Source: Phoronis australis
Lineage: Eukaryota; Phoronida; Phoronidae
Direction of reading: 5' to 3'
Assembly (NCBI GenBank): GCA_002633005.1
Contig: NMRA01000124.1
Coordinates: 701,814 to 765,813, forward strand
Length of the DNA stretch: 64,000 nucleotides
Under the pieces are notes generated by a model. That model ran no database searches and had not been told where the DNA came from. It saw only the letters and a list, made by a program, of their open reading frames with translations. The position numbers were made by a program, and so were the translations under genes. Positions 40,732-55,600 of this stretch are shown here, in pieces. Position 1 is the stretch's first letter; each line of letters opens with the position of its first letter.

Positions 40732-43573
40732 TAAATTAAATCTGCGTCCTTTTTTTATCCCAATGATTATGCATGTGGTAAATCATGCAACTGAAGAGCT
40801 AGAAGTATGGGGTGGTTAGGAACTGTCATGTATTGTAATTTTTACAGTTGCCATTTTGGTCTAGGCATGTAGGATGTGTTTTGATCTTAAAGACCCATGA
40901 AGTGCCATTTTTGGTGACCATTTGGAATTGTTTTGGTTTGTTTTGTAGTTGTTTTTTTGTGAAGGGATCAGCTAACATCCCTTGTATATAATGCTGTTCA
41001 ACATCGATGAAATAGAGTTTAATTGCTTCTGTGGAGGATTGACAACGGCTTGTTTGATATATTAGTCGATTACTTCGGTGCTTCCTTAGTATTGCATGGG
41101 ATTTTAACCATTGACGGGTATGGTATTCAACACTTGGTTTTATCCCAAAGAGTAGATGCATTAGTGAGTACAGAAATAGAGATGTTGATCAAGAAGTCTT
41201 GAAAATGAAACGTTTATTAAAGCACATTTTCCTTGCTGGTGACGAAGATAATTTCTTATAACAAACGTAACCCCGCAACACAGTGGCAAGATTGCAATAA
41301 TGCAAACCAGGCTCTAGAACATGTGCATTAATTAGTATACCACATCTCTACGCAATTTTACCATACCTGAATGGCTAAGTTTTTAAAACTTAAAGCACCA
41401 ATAAACCCAAGTATTAGTAATATCCAATGAGTGAAATTTGGTTTAGACCACTTCACTACTACAAAATTGGTTCCAACTTGTTCTTTACTCGGATCGGAAG
41501 TGATTTCTGGGTTTGCTAAGAACTGAAAGTTATTCCTGGAGACCAAACTAGTGCTGTGACAAGTCGATGGTAGACCCTGGTCTCTAGCAATGACTAACTG
41601 TCTGTTCTTTCCATGACCTGATATCACCTTCAATTAGACTAAGAAACGATGTCAACAGTTAGAGGCCTGAATCAAATAAAGTTGATTTTTGTGACGGAAG
41701 GGGGGTTTATAACAACTTCAAAAGTGCTATAATCTTATCGTGGTTGTTAACCAATGTGTGGACTTACAATGAGCGATTATATCACATCTCTAGTTAAAAC
41801 TCAAGCTTATAAACGACAGCTACCTTTGAATTTAAAGGTTGAAAATCTTACTAAACCATTAAATTTAAAGGTAGCAGCGTGATTTCCTTATAAAAAGATG
41901 AATTTCTCGTGTGACATTTTTATCCGGGACCATGCTTAAAACTTAGCATTTCACAACTGTATTGGCAGCTACATTATCAAATGTGGAATTTGCCATGGAA
42001 ACTACAAAATTAGTAATATGAGAGTGACTTCATAATATCGAATTTTTATGAAGTACATTGTTATTTTCCACCATTTATACATAATGCCACATTTCTGTTC
42101 CAATTTTCATAACTATGACTTATTTACCCATTAACACAAATAAAGATGAAGATTTACTGCAATTCTTCACTTAGCACACTATACGCCCCACAAGAGAAAT
42201 TATATTTTGTCAAATTTCTCAACAAAATAAAGATTTAGAATATTTTAGTTTATCACAAATATAGTATGTTCAGTGTAGACCTGACAAAACAACAGTAGGT
42301 AGACTGCCCTTTTCTTTCCTGGAAGATGGCAAAATACTGCTTTGGCAGAAGACCAATACATTCATTGTGAAAAAATGTCAAAAAATATGCAGCTAATTCA
42401 AAATCAAACAAAACATTATGCACAATTTGACAACTGTCGATTATGAAAACCGTTCTGTCAGGCTTTGGTGTGACCCACGACAAAAAAGAGGAAAAATTTC
42501 CTGGTGATGAATCGTTCTACAAATAGACTTAATTTATGTGATAGAAATATTTTTTGTTGTCGTAAACTTCAACTGCAAGAAATTTTTTTGCATGAATAAA
42601 GTCAAAATAATGAAAAAAGAGGAAACTGGAAATCAAGTAAGAGGAAATTGAAACCAAAAAAGAGGAAATCCTCTTAAAAGAGAAAATTCCAAGCCCTGAT
42701 CCGTCAAGGAATTTGCCTGGTAAGGTGCTGGTGCACCTAAACTGAGAACCAGAAATGACATTGCTGAAACAGTCCTGAAGCTGTTAGCTCCGACTCGAGG
42801 CAGACACAAGTATCAATCAAACCCAGAACAAATTTGATTACTGCAAAGCCCAATATAGCACAAGCGAAAAGCACTCGGACAAGACAACACAGACTTACAA
42901 TCATGACAGCTGGGCAGAAGCCAAATTCTTCCTGGAAGACTGAAAATAGGGGGAGTCAACAGAAAAGTGGCCAGCCATCCTGCAATTAGACTTTTATCCA
43001 CATAATATTTTTGATGAGAATAGAATCAGATGTCATGATAGTAAAACAGTATTTTTTGTGATTACCTTCGTTTTGCACTGTGCGTGGGTGGGCAAAATGG
43101 AGAACAAACTTTGAAAACAATCCATACAGTCAGGTGACCTAGGTATGGTATGCTTTGATGTTAGTTTTTGCATATTCATGTTTAGGCTGTATACAATCAC
43201 TAATAACAGATTACGAAATAATACATTCATTGGTATCTCTCATTCTACATTGTCAACCAAATGGGGTCCTCCACCCACGCAGTAACGGGTTAATTAATAT
43301 TTCAACACTTCACATACTTCAGCTGCCATATCAAACACGTCAAAGAAACAGAACAAACACAGTTAAACATAACATAACGTAACATTGCCGCAAAATGTAC
43401 ACAACCCGGAAGTAAAATTGAAGCACCAATTTGAACAACACTTTCATTACAACGGCACGCGAGTGCCAGTCTATTCGCAGGCATGCAGTTTCATGGCAAT
43501 AAAACCACCAATAAACAGAACATTCCTGACTTGTAACGATCACATATTTTCATGAATCTCTTGTCGCTCACGG
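40732..43573. other. Intergenic region between the 3' ends of RPL10A and GDAP2
   Basis: AT-rich; no exon recognised. It contains one copy of a dispersed repeat at 42536-42704. The GDAP2 3' UTR presumably enters from the right, but no confident poly(A) signal was identified. Confidence 0.5.
42536..42704 (+). repeat. Dispersed repeat, copy 1
   Basis: Runs GTGATAGAAATATT, TTTTGCATGAATAAAGTC, AAAATAATGAAAAAAGAG, GAAACCAAAAAAGAGGAAAT to CTCTTAAAAGAG and AATTCCAAGCCCT. It matches 48742-48914 through its whole length. Confidence 0.75.
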
Positions 43574-43633
43574 TTACAGCTCATTGCCAGTTTCGATTTT
43601 TTCTGTATCCGTAAGGTAGTTGTAACCATTGAC
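43574..43633 (-). CDS. GDAP2: GDAP2 terminal exon
   Basis: VNGYNYLTDTEKIETGNEL and a TAA stop, 19 residues. Human ends with a tail of similar length (ENGPYYTSYPPSPDL). Acceptor TATTTAG. Similarity is limited to NGxxY, so this exon rests mainly on phase, length and position. Confidence 0.75.
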   Translation of the reverse strand, partial: VNGYNYLTDTEKIETGNEL

Positions 43634-46600
43634 CTAAATAAATAAAAGTACACCATTACGCAACACAGCACCTAAATGGAGAAAGCAACAAATTCCTTTC
43701 AAAAACAAGAAGCATCACTTATACAACGCGCATTAATGCAATGTTAACTGATGTTTTCGTTTCCATAAATCATCCAGCATACTCCTTGCGCACAATTAAC
43801 CGACATACATCAACTATGAGAATTACATGCATCAATAACTGGGGCTGGTGGAACAGAAAGCACACATTGAAATGTGTCTTGTATACAACAGGGGAAGCAT
43901 ATTTTGCCAACACTAACACTAATACCAACGGGATACTTGATCACCTGGCATAAAGGTGCCTGTGCCTTCTGAGGTGAATTTCTTTCTGAAGAGGGGAAAA
44001 TTCTACCCCACATCAGCTCTTCCTTGAATTGTTTTGAATCATTACCTTATGCACTGGAATAGCCCAAGTAGCAGGGGTGTCAGATAGTGAACTTTTAGCA
44101 TGTACTTATTGGACAGAAGACACGAGTGCATGGCCCATTTAGTAGTGTTTAGGAAAGTATCCCCTTAATAACTGCACTAATCAGGCACAGATCTGGGAGG
44201 AGGTCAGGAGGCGTCCCGCCATCACTTTGACATTGCTGTAATGGACAGACCTTAAGCACCCCCCCCCCCATGTTCAAACCTTGTCGGACCTTGCCTTGAA
44301 CAAAATCCTGGATTCAAGGCATTTAAAATAAGACCTGATTACCTGGAGGTCGTACTGCAACACGAACTCAGGAAGTGAGACCTGATCGGGGTCGATTTTT
44401 TCGTATAAACTCTTCACACTGTGCAGAGAGAATACTTTTTCTTTGATACTGGAGGCAGTGAATGTGGTGAAGAACCATGTGACAACCTGTAGAGGGCACT
44501 GCGTTAGATTCACTCATTGCTTGCTCAATAAATCAAGTAATAAGATGCAAAAGACAAATAGGAGTTAAACAACAACAACGAGAGGCTGTTTACAAGTTGA
44601 AATAAAACCAAACATATCTCAGTATTTCTAAGTTCCACACTATTTGTTGAAATAGCTCGATCAATCGCAACAAAATTCCTAATCGCAAACAAATGTTTAT
44701 AATGGTTTTGTGAAGTTTCAAGAATACAATTTTGACATACAATTCTCCAGGAATTCCAACAGGTAGCACGTGATAAAATTTACGAAATCAATGTTGTAAT
44801 GGCATGACATCTTTTAGAGCAAAATTCTGTACAATAAGGGATTATTCCTTTCTTTTAACAATAGGATTACCCATAGAACATAGCGTTTCCCTTGGAAATT
44901 AAGTTTGATCTTTTGAGAAAACTACATACCCTTGACCAAAATGTAGGATGTAGGATATAAAACGCTCGCAAGTTTTTTCTATACCTGAAAATCAAAGAAC
45001 AAACATAAAAAAGATCAAACTGAGACGAAAGAAGAATGTTAAAGTACCAAACAACAATAACTTCTTAACCAGCCAAATACCAATGTGTAAAATAATGTTC
45101 TACTTGGCGTGGCTGCAAATTGCTCACTAGTCAACTAGGTTTGAGTTCCGTCGGGGCTTGGAAAAACTGACGCTCGTTACCGTTTGTGACCGGGCTCCAA
45201 AAGTTAACTTGAGGCATTTTATTCACCGAGTTTCGTCTGGAGGTATAACAAACTGTCAGTTCCCTCTAAAGCCAGAAACCACTTCTAATCTGAGGTGATC
45301 CAGATCCTTGAAGGATACTATTGTTTGCCGAAACGTAGAATATATATAATAAAACAACAATAATGGATCAACTGAAATTTTCGGATATAATCACATCGGA
45401 TTCCTTTCTCAACAGAAACAGAAAAGATGTGGTTACATCCGAAAATTTCACTTGATCCATTATAATTGTTGTTTCATTTTTATATAATATATTCAAACAA
45501 TTTTGTACTTAATAAGTAAGATGCTGCAATTTTTTTGTTTTCAATGACTTCAAGCACCATAATTTAAATTAACTTTACTTATTATTTTAAGAAAAATGTC
45601 CCTCACACCAACAAACAAGTCCATACCTCTGATCCACAAACTGGTACAAGTGTTTTAGGAAAGCCATCTCGGGTCTGTGTTGAGCAGTTGTTTGAGTATG
45701 AAGGTACACCACCACGTACTGACGGTTGACGATGACATCCATCAAATGAATCATGTAGAGAACGAACTGTAAAAATCACCAACTTATATTTAAATTTTTC
45801 GTTATATATCTTAATACTCGGGGTTAATGTCTAGGACCCTTAAAGTGAGGAACTACAAAATAAGTGGGTGGACATTTAAAAACATAATTTTTTAATATTT
45901 GAGGAAGGCGTTTACCTCGTCATTTCACATACCATTAATCTCAACATGGAGACATTGTGGCCTGGTTAATAAGTGCTCGCTTTCTTTACTCGAGGTCGTG
46001 GGTTCGAGTCCCACCAGGTCACACTGCTAAACCCTTGAGCCAGGTTTCTAGCTCCTCAGCTCGGTTTAACCATATATTAATAAAGCATAAAAATATTTCC
46101 AGGTGATCAGTGCAATGGGCCCACATGCGAGGCCTGCGCACGTCTGGTACGTGGATCAGACCGCCTACAATTAAAAAAAAGGCGTTTACCTCGTCAATTC
46201 ACATACCATTAATCTCAACATGGAATGAAATGTCTGAAAATTGTCTTGCAACTCAGCATAAAGCTTGGAAGGGACAGTTAGATTACGGTCCAGAATTTAA
46301 GAGGTCAACTTGCACCCTTGAGGCAAGCAAGAAATCAAATCCTGACCCTTCGTGGGTGAATGCATAACCAACTATGGATGTTTAAAAATAAACGCTCTGA
46401 ACATTTGGAGTCAGGCATTAAATCAAACAAATACAGTGTAGATGATCCCTAGGCATGTGAACATTGATTGAAATAATCTAATTATTTTTCAGGAAGATTT
46501 TTACTTGGAAAAATATTTGCACTGGGAGACAATTATACAAATGTGTCAGGATTTAGAGTTCCACCAAATTTTGCATGATTAATGTTTGGGAAATTAATAC

Positions 46601-49600
46601 ATGAGGAGATTTTTGTTTACTCAACTGAAATTCCAAGCGGACTGATCTGGACCAATGGCAGTATGGCAGCCTCAGCTCTGACATTTTTTAATATTTAGTT
46701 AACTAACTAATGTTATCAGTCTCACAGATGTGTTTTCAAGGCCTGCCAATAGGGGGCTACAGAGCTTGTTGGGATTCTTGATGGCATGAGCACACAACGC
46801 ATTGTTGGAAGAAATTCCAGTAAAAAAACATGCAAAATTTCTGGGATTCTGAAATACATGGGAACGCTACTAGAAAATAAAAAGAATACAGACACTTTTT
46901 GTACTTATTCAATCTTTCTGTTAGGTAAATAGAAGATCGCTGATCAACATTCAATGCTAACAGTGGAAATCAGAAGGTTTACAGCTATTGTTTCTGTTTG
47001 ATAAGTAAAATATCATTAACCACTACTCAATGCTGACAGTGGAAAAATTAAGATATTTGGTAGTTACTCAGTGTTTTCGTTAGATAAATGAACAATCACT
47101 TATCACAGACTTTTTGCAGTTATAGTCCAGGTTAATTCACGTAAATTGGGAAATTCGAAAATCAGGGGTGTATCTCGACACAAGCATAGGTGTTTAAAAA
47201 CAATTTCTTTGAGAAGTTAAAGATGGACGTCTATACAAACAGTTGGTTCATTCACACCATTTTTGCATACAATTGCAGTAGTATTAGAGTGCGCACAAGC
47301 GAAAAGAACTATTTCACTTTTTCATTGGGAAAAGGGGGTATTTTATCCCATGAATATTGTAAGACGGCACTGAAACTGACTGTAAGAAAGCAATTGGCAG
47401 GAGTTCGAGACGGTCGTTGACAAAAACACAGACAATCTTAAGGAAGCCTCCATGAGGGAGCTTTAAGCCGAGCGTGGATGTTTGTAATTTTTAAATTTTG
47501 GGGGAGGGGACGTTAAGACGAACGTGGGTCTTTACCCAGACAAGAACGGTAAATTGAAGATCAGTTTTCTACAGTGATTCTGTGTTTATGTTTACTTTGA
47601 TAAACTGAAGATCAAGTATCAATACTCCGTCAATGATTACAGCAGTTACTCAGTGTTTGTTTTAGAAGACCCACTCAATGCTACATACTCAAAACAAGGT
47701 TCATCAACATTAAACACATGGCATCACGTCAGCATTCAGTAGATGGTGGACAGTGTATAGATTCATCTAAAATCAAAACGACAGATATCTATAGCATGAA
47801 ATGTTCCGTTTACACATCATCACACACACACACGCACAAGCACACACACACACACACACACACACACGACACAAACTAATACTTGCCAACAGAATTTGAC
47901 ATGACACAAATTGACAGCCATGTGTCAACTGTCACTCACATCGGAGATGGAGCAAGTTGCACCCTGTCATCTGTTTTGTCTCAAATGTCTGCCTAAATGG
48001 AGTCTTGTCAAGGCAGACACCATATCAATTGCACATACACAATGGCAGTGACTTCCTTTGAGGTAACATGCATGCAAAAAGTGGTTTTGATCGATGACTT
48101 TGAACTAGCCAGTTTCTACGTAAGCTGCGTTGATTACTGACATCCACTATCTTGTGATGTTTCAATTTGCACCACCTCAAGGTTTACCCCCATACGACAA
48201 ACAAAGAATCGAGGCTAGAATATCCAACCTTTTCCATATCCACAATGGTGGCTGGCAGGTTCCTGCCGACCAGTACCACTACAGTTCTGCCCATTCGGTC
48301 TACGCCCCCCTGGTAAATGAACTTGAGAGCCGCCATGGACGAGAGGTCCTCCTGCCTGGCACGTTTGAGAAATCTCTGATACCTAGACATAGAACAATAG
48401 ATCCAATCAAAATCACATTTAAAAGATAACAAATTTCATTGCACTGCACTGAATGTACAACTTGTTTCAAAAAGTTGGTCTTCATTTGAAAGAGGAAAAC
48501 TAACTACTGATTAATAAAAATCACATTCAGAGACAAATGAGTGCCAACAGACAGCACTGAATATGCAAGGAGTTACAAAAACTTGGAATATCTCATTGTG
48601 GATTTACAAGTACTCTGTAAATTCTAAACATCAATTTTTCTTTGCAATAAACCCACCTTCCAACACAAAAGGCTTGGAAAGACCAATCACAAAAAAGTAA
48701 ATTTTTCCAGAAGATGTATTGCTCCACAAAGAAACAGGCTTGTGTGATAGAAATATTGTGTGTTGTAATATTAAACTGAAATGACTGTTTTTGCATGAAT
48801 TAAGTCAAAATAATGAAAAAAAGAGAAAAAAGAACGAACTGGAATTCAAATACGAGGAAATCGAAACCAAAAAAGATGGAATCCTCTTAAAAGAGGAAAA
48901 TTCCAAGACCTAAATACTATCTCAATTTTTTCATTTTGACCACTAGCCATTGTCAAAGTTGTGTCAAATTATCAATCAGTCAAATTGGAGATAATTTCAG
49001 GGCTGTGAAAAAATTAACAGCAGGTACAGTTACTAATAACAACATAGAGCTACTAATAACAGTAAGACATGTACAGTTACAGTTACTAATAACAATAAGA
49101 CCAGGCTATACAAGTTAGAAAAATAAATCAATTACTGGACTTAAGGTTGTATAGAGATGACTAAGTTACGTCCTCCTCTCGAGGACTTCATCAGGCCACT
49201 GAGGTGTCACGTGACTCGTCATGTGATCCACAGCACAGTTTGCGCGGGATACTCTTTAGTGCCCTATCCCACGTCCTTGGCAACAGAAACCTCAGGCCCC
49301 CCTGTCTGTTTAGGCTAGGATTCTCAATTCTCTCATAAACAGCTCCCTTTACACCTCTCCTGAACCAATTTTCCTCTCTATCTAGAATCGTGACATCTTC
49401 CAGGGAGAAAGAGTGGTCTGTACCCATCTCTATATAACCGTAAGTCCAGTAATTGTTTATTATTTGTCTAACTTGATTACTCAACTGGATGACTGAAAAT
49501 ATTCCTCGCAAGACCAGGATATACAAGTTGGCTTGTCACAGCGTGTCATTTCATACAATGTTGCTCGCCTCTTAAAGAATGACGTATTTGAATGCTCCTA

Positions 49601-52600
49601 ACTATGCTAATGTACAGCAGGAACTAAATGACAATTGACATCATCTACGCTAAGCAAAGTGAACGTTGTTTTCAATGGCAACAAACAAAACAAAAAATAC
49701 TGCAAATAGGTGACCTTTGCACTAGTGACGTACATTGTGGGCTCACGTAGCCTGCATCATGCAGTGTTATTCCCCAACACCACGTCGCGATACTTACTGC
49801 ACACGGTTGAGTGATTCACTGCGGATCATTTTCGACACAAAACTCGTTCTTACAAAATTTGGCAACTTTCAACCTACTTTATATTCATGTTGTCACTATA
49901 TGTTGTGCTTCTAACTAGTTTGACCACAATCACAATTTGCACATCAAAAAACAACCCCTGCAAACAGTCAGTTTAGATAATAAGACTCATAATTACGCTT
50001 AAAGAAAATCATGGTACCTACCGGCTGATCTGCAGATTATTTTTGAGATGAACTAAGAAAAGAAGGGAATCACACCAAAATAACGCAGTATTGTGTTCAC
50101 AATTGACATTTAATAATCATCATCATAATATGCGAGTCAACCCTTGCAAAGTGTCAGGTGCTTTATATAGCAATAACCATCAGCAGACCACCACAAATTG
50201 ACACGGTATTGTGCTCACAATTAACTATAATAATTTTCCCGTAATTTGTGAGTCAACCCCAGCAAAGTGCCCATTGCTTTAAATAGCAATAGTCATGATT
50301 ATACTGCAAGAATAGCGTGGTAATTTGCAGCTGTGTAATACCAGTTTCATTAATTTTTCTGGTGTTCCAATAAGAGGAAGGAAATAGATCACGGCAAAGT
50401 CGTGCGGCATTGTCCAGCATTCGCACTTGACTAATGACTTCTGTGTAATTTGTGAGATAATTAGGAATGCTGAGACATAACGTTTGCTTTGGCGTATGAC
50501 TAGGCATGGTCTCACAGAATATCACATACAAGAGTTGAAACGACACAAGAGTCTTCGCGGCATTCACTGGTGACCCAGTTTTGTGATGGAACACAGGAAT
50601 ATTTAATGCGAGATATCCGTTTTACGTCCAAAAAACGCATTTTCAGGATATTTTCTGGACGGAATATTCATTTTGAAGCTATAAGCTTTGACCAGAACTA
50701 TATGAAACAATAAATCTGCTGCGCTTTGTGATTTTATTATAAATCACCTATTTTCGATGTTATCTGCCAGACTTTCCTTAAAATCAAGGCTGGTAACTAT
50801 ACTGCTTAAATACGCATAAAATACTGCCATTTAACGCGTGGGATTTGGCTCAGCGGCAACTGCTGCATACCTCATGGGTTCGACTCCAACTACTGCTAAA
50901 ATTACGTTTCTCACTAAGAACGTCCCACTGAATTCAGTTGTCACAAGATGCAGTACTGTAAAAAAATTTAAAGCCGTTGTTTCTTGTCGAAACGAGGTAA
51001 ACCATGGATTTGGGCACGATGTGAACTCGTAGTATGACTTCAAGTGCCAAAAACGAATAGACCTTAGAATATGAATAAGCATTGCATTCTTACAATTTGA
51101 CCAACATTGAAAAAACCTGAATGGAATAACAAACAAGTCCCGCGGGCATTGAGTGCATTGAATCAAAACTATAGGTCGTAAATTCGTTACCGCCTCTGTT
51201 GCTCCAGTCTATAGACTTCTCTGGAGGTCTTCCCCTGGAGTGCCTCCCGTCTCCGTGCATCATGGTCAGCACTCATTCTCGCAAAATCGCTTCGTCCAAC
51301 AATAGTAGAAGACTCAAACTCTTCCGTGATGTTGACGCTTTCCTCAAACTCCGGTTCTCCTGCTGAAAATGGTAACGACCCCAAAGCATGTAACACAACC
51401 GCTCACAAGATTTTCTCCGATTTTCAAAAAGATTTTATTTCGGTCAGCGTCAACAGAGGACTATTTGTGGCATTGACAACAAAACTAGTCGCCACAACTC
51501 ACTCGAAAATTTACCTACAAGCAATACATTTCTAAACCAGAACTCCACCAACACAAGAAACAAGAGCAACGCAGAATGTTCTTGATATTCGCCCACCGTG
51601 TGGATAGCATATTGCGCAGATACAGCTTCGCTCGTATTCAAGTACACAAAGAATTGAAACATGAAAACGTTTATCGTCGATTAAATATTGATCAAATATT
51701 TGATAAAATCTTTCATCTGGAGGAGTTCAGAAAAGTTCATAAGTATGAAATCAATGAAATACAGCAGACTGCTACGATCCCTTTTTTGTCGTGTTTTTTG
51801 ACACAAGCAAAGCAACTACCAGACAGAAGACATGGGAAGAATGAGGCATCTTAGCTTATCGACCACAATAGAAACCAGGTGGCGCTATCTGTCGTGTGCA
51901 TCAGGTTTTCAACATGGCGTGAAGCATTTATAGTATTTAATCCATGATGCACCCACATACTTATAAAAACACAAGTCTACGATTCAAACTCTCACTGTCA
52001 CACACCAGAATAGAGCACCTAATCATTGTATGACACTGAGTGGAGCTCACTTAATCACATACTGGATAATAGAAAATCCTGGTAATTGTCATGAAATGTC
52101 AAAGAAATTAACATTTCCCATTAAATCCATGCAAAAGAACCTCCACAATGTAATGATATGCTGTCAGACATTGCCAATAAAAATCAGTAAAATTGATTCT
52201 CACCCGCTTATCAGCAAGTGTTATTTCGTTCTTCTTTCTAAAAACTAACCAGCTAATTCTTGTGGAGAAATTTGACAACATAGCGGAATTTCACTAGTCG
52301 GCCATATTGTGTGCAAAATAACTGAAGAATTACTGTACATTAACAACTTCGACTTGAGCAAAATGTCTAAGTGCAATACAGAAAGCAAACTTTGTTAGAT
52401 AAACAGACAGTTCTTCAAACTCCTGTGTCGACTTACAACTAAGTGATAACAGCAAGAAGTTGCTCCACGCAGTCAATCATCACTGTACAAATGTGGACCA
52501 ATCCTGAGAGTGATATCAGGTCACATGGACCAAAGGCAATCATTGCTCGGCGGGGTCCATATAACCTGATATGGACCTGGGATCAGTCTTTATTATTTGT

Positions 52601-55600
52601 TTTATTACTCTGATTTTTTGTCTCTTATAAGGATTTGTAGCTTGCTGTTACCAGCTTTGATGTATTGACGTCTGCTCGCTTAGAAGTTTATGGTTTCTAC
52701 AGCGTTGGATTGGTCATATAGTTTATTGCTACATCTGACGACTGGGCAGCATGAACGAAAAGTGATATTCCATGGCCAGTTTGGTCAATACTACCGAATA
52801 ACAGAAGTTGTCCTACAGCGTTTCAGCCAATCAGAGGACACAAATATCAGTGGTCACATAATACTTTATTCAACTCTACCACCGACATATCCAAAGAGTG
52901 ACTTAACTATCTACCACAGAACTTAATATCATCAAGTTGCATAAATTGCATCAGTGGCCAAATGGATAATATACGACTGAATGTCTACTTTAGTTATAAC
53001 TTTTAGAAATGAAAACACAAACTCATAAATAAATGCATCAAGCTTCTTTATGGAAAAATTTTCTGCCATCAGTTCACAATTATGAACAGACGAAATCATA
53101 AATGTGGGTTCCGATAACAATCAAATTGTATGCTTCGAGTAATTACCTGCAGAGGCACACATGGTCACATCATGTGACATAATAATTTTGAGACCGAAAA
53201 CATTTCTGTTGCAGCCAAGGGGTTAAGGATGAAACCCGGGACCTTTTGTAATCCGTGAATACACAATACAACAGTCAGCGATAATTGTTCATATTATTAT
53301 TAAGCATGTACAATCGAATTGTACATGCTGAACAATTGAATTGTACATGCTGATCAATAATCACTCACAAGACTTGGAGTACAAAGTTCTATGCTCAAGC
53401 TTTATATGGGAGACCTTTACTGCCTTGTCAAGGGTGGGGAATCATAACAGGGATTTCAAAAAGAGCCCCACCAAGAAAAAGCCCTGCGAGAGCTGCAGGG
53501 GGGCTTTTTCAAAAATCCCTTGTATTTGCTCGAGAACTAACTGGTATAACGTACCCACTGAATTAATTATTGGGTTATCCATGATTCGTATTTTTCTTTC
53601 TGCAATTACTGGTTCACCATTCTCATTTCCAAGATCTTCAGGCAAGAGATGTAGGACGTGTCGCTCTTCGTCAACACTTCGTGGGAAATAAAGTGGCAGA
53701 CATCTTTGGTAGATTTCTTGTTCCTCATGAGAGACGACGAAGACTACAGTATCAACACTGTCTCCGTACTGTTCCAAGAATCGCCTAACGGTTCCTGAAG
53801 CCAGAATGAAATGCCAGTTAGTCACAAATAAGTTCAGGTAACTTCGAGAGTTCAAGAGTTTGTTTTAATTACAGAATAATGTTGCACTACACCTTTTCAT
53901 AGGATATAACAAAAATGCTCCAAGGTTCAAAAGGTCGCATTCTCTGAAACTTAATAAAACTTTGGAGCACCTTTTAAAATTTATGTGAATTCCTTCTTCC
54001 TAGCTTTATTGCCATTTCATGCAACATCTAAAATTGAAAACTGCAAGTTAAACAAATAAATATCCTGCATATAGCTGACAGGAAAAATGTATTGTCATAG
54101 GAAATTCACTAAATTCACATACACACACAAGTATATCAACACTATCTTGATACATTTGCCAGTATGGTATCCATCACTGATTCAGTTAGTCGTGATTTTT
54201 ACCACTGCAGACAACGTAGACATCGAGGGGTGTTTTGTAGAAAAGAAATACATTACAAAAAGCTTGGTTTGAGTTGAGATAAATATCAAGTAAAGTCTGT
54301 TGTTACCTACAGTTGTAAAGGTTTTACAAATCGCTCATTATTTATCTGTGCGCTGAATGTGAAAGTGATGATTTTTCTTATTAAAACAGAATTCGTTTAA
54401 AAATTCTAAACCATTTATTTATATGCATCTCTCCTCAGCGTTATGGCATTTCTAAACAAAAATTCTTCAGAAAACCACCTAATTACATACTAGGTTTTAC
54501 GTGTCGGTCTGAAAAAATGGATTGCCGGGTCAAGAAAAGCAAAGTTTTTCAAACTGGCAAATAAAGCCTAAAAATGCGGTGAGAAACTACAGTACATTCC
54601 AGAAAGAGTTTTCATCACTGGATATTTTTTCACTGCCAACAAACTAGAATCTTAACTGAGGTTTACAAACTATTACAGAAAATGCAGACCCAAGACAAAC
54701 GAGAATGTGATTATTAGAAGACTTGCCAAACTTGTGTATTGTTCACGTATTTACTAACCAAAGTTATGGAATAAACAAAATTGGTCAAATTAAATCAATT
54801 TCATGTTCTCATCATCAGTGTGATCATCTCTCTAATGTCTGCATACATTCAACATGCAGGCTTAGGTCCACACCTGGGACTCATCCAGGATTTGAAAAGT
54901 GGGGGTCCAAATTCGCGAAATTGACACTCACCATATGTGGGAATTCCAAGTGAGGTTAACCGGACATCACAGGATAGGGAGGTATTTTCCCAAAAAAACT
55001 CAGCTACCAGCGTTTGGTGATTGTCAATCTGTAGTAAAATAGATCACAATAACCTGTGATCTCGATTTATGTCAAAATACTTTTCGAACTAATTGTAGAA
55101 ACGCTAAATTTCTTTGTTTTTGTAAAACTTGTTTGGACACAGGCAGTCTTTAATCTCTCGTGGCTGTGCCGTCCAAGCTGTCAGTTTTAAAAATTGGACG
55201 ACGTCCAAGACAGTCACTAGATGAGTCCCTGGTCTACAGAGACCACTAATGCATACTCACGTATAGCTATGTGCGCCCCTTCGTCGATAGGATAGCCACG
55301 GTTTACTGAGTGGACACAGCTCAACGCCACGGAATGTAACTGGTTCTCACTGCAATAGAATTCATCAACGGAAAATATAATAACTTCAACTGGCCAATAG
55401 GAATGAGAACAGTAATTGATCAATAAAATGGAGTACGACAATAGGTCACGGATTTAACTCTCAGAATGACATGATGTAGGTAACAGTTAGTGCATGATGG
55501 TCATATTCATTAGGCGCAGCAAACATGTAATGTCCGCTCTTTGAACACACCGAGACCAAAAAGCAGATCATCACCATTGGGCCATCTGCAGGCTAAGCAT

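Noticed and set aside
45958-46025. Functional tRNA gene
   Set aside because: The acceptor stem and T arm look good, but the anticodon arm does not fold to a standard 5-bp stem with a 7-nt loop, and the sequence is the head of a SINE flanked by direct repeats.
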